Part shown: piece by piece, positions 61,245-64,000 of the stretch
How the letters are laid out: each line of letters begins with the position of its first letter
Numbering within the stretch: the first letter of the stretch is position 1
DNA from: Dromaius novaehollandiae
Taxonomy: Eukaryota; Chordata; Aves; Casuariiformes; Dromaiidae
Direction: 5' to 3'
DNA length: 64,000 nt
Assembly: GCF_036370855.1 (NCBI RefSeq)
Contig: NC_088101.1
Coordinates: 71,340,559-71,404,558, forward strand
Made by a program: the position numbers and the translations under genes
The notes under the pieces: model-generated
Databases searched by the model: none
Seen by the model: only the letters and a program-made list of their open reading frames with translations
Told to the model about the DNA's origin: nothing

Positions 61245-64000
61245 AAAGCAATTGCCATGATGTGAAGGCTAAAAATTGTTAGCTGAGACTGAAAGGAGTT
61301 CCAATTTAATTAAACTTGTAGACGTTTTACTGCTTATCCATAAAATGACTAAAGACTTCTGTTTCTGGAAGTGAGACTTTTTTTAAAAAAGATTCTGACT
61401 TTCTCAAAAAAAAACACAGAAGTAGATTATGGATCTTATTATATGGAAGAAACATTCTTAGAATGATTCACAAGACCCTTACTGCTCTTCTGTGTGGAAA
61501 TTTTTGTGTACATATATATATTATACATACTGTGTTTTGTGTTGTCTATTACTCTTTATTCTCCCTTAAATAAATGAATTCAGGTCATGTCGGCAATAAG
61601 TAAATTTCAGTTGTATTATATGTACCTCTTAAATTTCCCATTGCCCTCCTGTGAAGCTATAGATTTACCTTTTTCAGGAGGAAGTAAAGCAGTATTACTT
61701 CAAGAAGGCAACTGTAGAAGAAAAGCCTCTTAGGAAAAAAAATATTGCTGTTCTTATTATGGACATTATTTCTTTATATTATCAGACTAAATAAATTTGA
61801 ACCCCGTGTTGCACACTTTAGTCCCAAGGCTTATTTTTTGCTAGGGACTATTTCTAGCTGTTAAGACGTACACTTCCTATTGTCTGGTAAAGTTCAGTGA
61901 GAAACTAATGCACTTGTTCACCAAAATGTGTGGCATTCCACCAAACAGAAAAAGGCAAGTGCATTCAGTAGTTTCTGTAGTAGTCCCAGATCAGGTGCTC
62001 CTCTTTCCTCTCCATAACAGTGCATAGTGTAGCAACATTACAACCTTCTCTTTCTTTCTTTCTTGTAAATCAGACCGAAGGGAAGAGCACTTTCACTTCC
62101 TTTATAGGATGGAATGTGGTGTCACAGGGATTCCTCCTTGGTGAGTAAATCCTGACTTTTTTTTTCTCCTCCCCTCTCTTCTAGGCTATCAGCCAAATTC
62201 ACATCTACATGTAATCAGTAAGCAGACTGATTACAAATGAATAGCATAGCTAGATTAACCAGCATATTTCAAAAGAGAAACCAACACTTGATATTCAGTA
62301 CCCAGGATGTTCATAGCACTTTACAAGACAACATGAGATTGGCATACTTCCTTATATGGCTTAGCTTCACTGTGGAAATAGGCTGTGATCAGATAGATTT
62401 AAAATGTTTACATAGAGTGCATGTGTACCAGTTCAGCCCAGTTAAAAACCGAAACTCTTGGAAAAATCATAGCCCCTGCTGTAAATGGTTTATAGTGCCT
62501 TGTTAGGCTTTTTTTTTTTTTTTAACATTTATACTAAGTAATACTTTAGTCAGATTCATAGTTATGTTTTGTGTATACTTCATTTTTAAGTGTTTTTGTA
62601 ATGCTTAATTTGGGAAATTTGGGGAAATACTAAAAATTCTTTGCCAGGTATCTTTTAATTGATTCTCTGCATAGTAAATACAGCACTTTAAACTATCCTG
62701 TATTCATTGCTGACTTCAGTTATAGTTTGTTCTTTTATAAAAAATGCTTAATGAAAGCTAATTCTAGTTGTCACTTATTTGAAACCACGTTTTTTTTTTA
62801 TTTGTTTTGAGACAGCTCTCATGGGGGCCTAACAGCAAGGTTGGTTTTTTGTTTCATTCTTAGCATGGTCTCGTGCTGTGTTGTGTGCATGTAGAGGTAT
62901 TTTATTTTTTTAAAAATGAAATGCCATCTAATATTGGCAAATCTAGCGCTCTATTTCTTGCCTTTCAAGCAAACTTGCTTGGGTTTTGCTTTCCCTGACA
63001 TCTCTACCTGATATACTAACTGGAAAATAATATCCACTTCTTATATGTTAATCTGTTCATTCTTCTTAATGCTTCATATAAGATTAGAAACTTGGGATAT
63101 CACAGCTCAGTAATGAGGGCATACATTGAAGGATTAAGACTCTGATCAAGACTGACTGTAAATGTTTTAAAAAAAAAAAAATTCCCAGACAGTTTTTGAT
63201 TTTCATACAAATATCACTTAATGGAGAAGCAAACATCTAAACATAGCCGTTTAACTAGATGACTCCTTTTATCCATGATTGGATTTAAGTATGTTAATAA
63301 GTATAATCCTCAGAGTTTGTGGTTGTCTAACTTCTGAAAACAGTGTTTGATATTGAATATAAAATAAGATTAGAAAATATTTGCACTAAAATACTTGCTC
63401 AAATTTGTAACCTTGGTGCTAAAACACTTTGCATTATTAGCTAGACAAGCCTATCTAGAGGATTTTTGTTAAGTAGTGTGAAGGTGGTTAAGTTCATGGT
63501 TCTTTTATTAAAATATCTAACTCATTATCCCAATTGTAGTTTATTCAAATCTGTAAACTCCTATCCATGGCATTAGTATTGGAAATTTTATCCATACTAA
63601 CTACAAAGGAGCAATTGTTCAGAGTAATCTGAATTTAGGTGTGTCTATATTAAAGGAACCAATTAAAAATGAAGACATCCTCTTGATATTTTAAAGCTAT
63701 AAAATTAGACAAGAAAATATATCGAATTCCTGTTGGTAACAATTCATTCTGCATAGTGGCAGGAAAATTGTGTATAATCAGACTGGCAAGGAACTGAGGA
63801 GCACCAGAAGACCTGAAAAAACAAAGGTCAGTCAGTCATATGATAGCAACTGGTAGTCTGTTCAGAGGTAAGAGTAAAGTAACCAAGTACTGAAATAGAT
63901 CTGTATTTCACTGTATACAACGTTGTGGAAACATCCAGTTCACTGCAGTGGTAGTTGCTGAAATGCATACAGTAGACAACTGTGATAAGATTTTTAGTTT

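Larger units (their letters stand above)
57878..64000 (+). other. TAPT1: TAPT1 intron 3, 5' part (runs off the window)
   Basis: The intron starts with a consensus donor GTAAGT. At least 6123 bp lie in the window without an exon matching the next TAPT1 block. It contains a CTCF-like motif (58904-58917), an A/AAAC-rich microsatellite (61193-61244), an alternating AT/CA stretch around 59310-59390 and homopolymer runs. Nothing else was recognised. Confidence 0.85.

Noticed and set aside
57878-64000. TAPT1 exon 4
   Set aside because: I looked for the next conserved coding block after LPCYGLR in the correct phase and saw no candidate. It should lie past the window end.
1-64000. tRNA, rRNA, CRISPR arrays, intact retroviral elements or LTRs
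   Set aside because: No B-box-like tRNA core with flanking stems, no regularly spaced repeats, and no LTR pairs or polymerase-like frames were seen on either strand.

Overview
The window looks like nuclear DNA of a bird or a close archosaur relative. It has long non-coding stretches, GT-AG introns, one vertebrate CpG-island promoter, an old CR1 LINE fragment, and several worn copies of the interspersed repeats common in bird, crocodile and turtle genomes. Recognisable repeats are sparse, which favours a bird. Species cannot be read from the sequence. Nothing bacterial (operons, CRISPR arrays, insertion sequences) is present.

One protein-coding gene can be supported: the 5' part of TAPT1 (transmembrane anterior posterior transformation 1) on the + strand. 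Exon 1 (start codon 46350, end 46602) lies in a strong TATA-less CpG island at about 46.06-46.96 kb. Exon 2 is 52195-52325 and exon 3 is 57759-57877. All have canonical GT/AG borders and matching phases. Together they encode the first 167 residues plus two bases of the next codon. Later exons lie beyond 64000.

Positions 1 to about 46050 are 5' flank. In the tetrapod gene order known to me the next gene on this side is LDB2, but I found no LDB2 exon, so I treat the block as intergenic. It holds an antisense CR1 fragment (17.29-17.47 kb), about ten ancient repeat remnants, an orphan CpG island (20.03-20.47 kb), a smaller CpG cluster (28.30-28.51 kb), microsatellites, short tandem duplications, a 20-bp perfect palindrome, and AT-rich blocks dense in homeodomain-type motifs that could be conserved enhancers. 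No tRNA, rRNA or recognisable ncRNA gene was found. The reading frames outside TAPT1 are short, lack recognisable homology and mostly start at non-ATG codons.

The most interesting observation is at the TAPT1 promoter. A perfect TISU/YY1 element (46190-46201) contains an ATG that is in frame with the conserved start and is followed by 52 sense codons, so a TAPT1 form with an extended N-terminus is possible. Other points are an exact 73-bp tandem duplication in intron 1 and the orphan CpG island. I found no convincing new multi-gene system.
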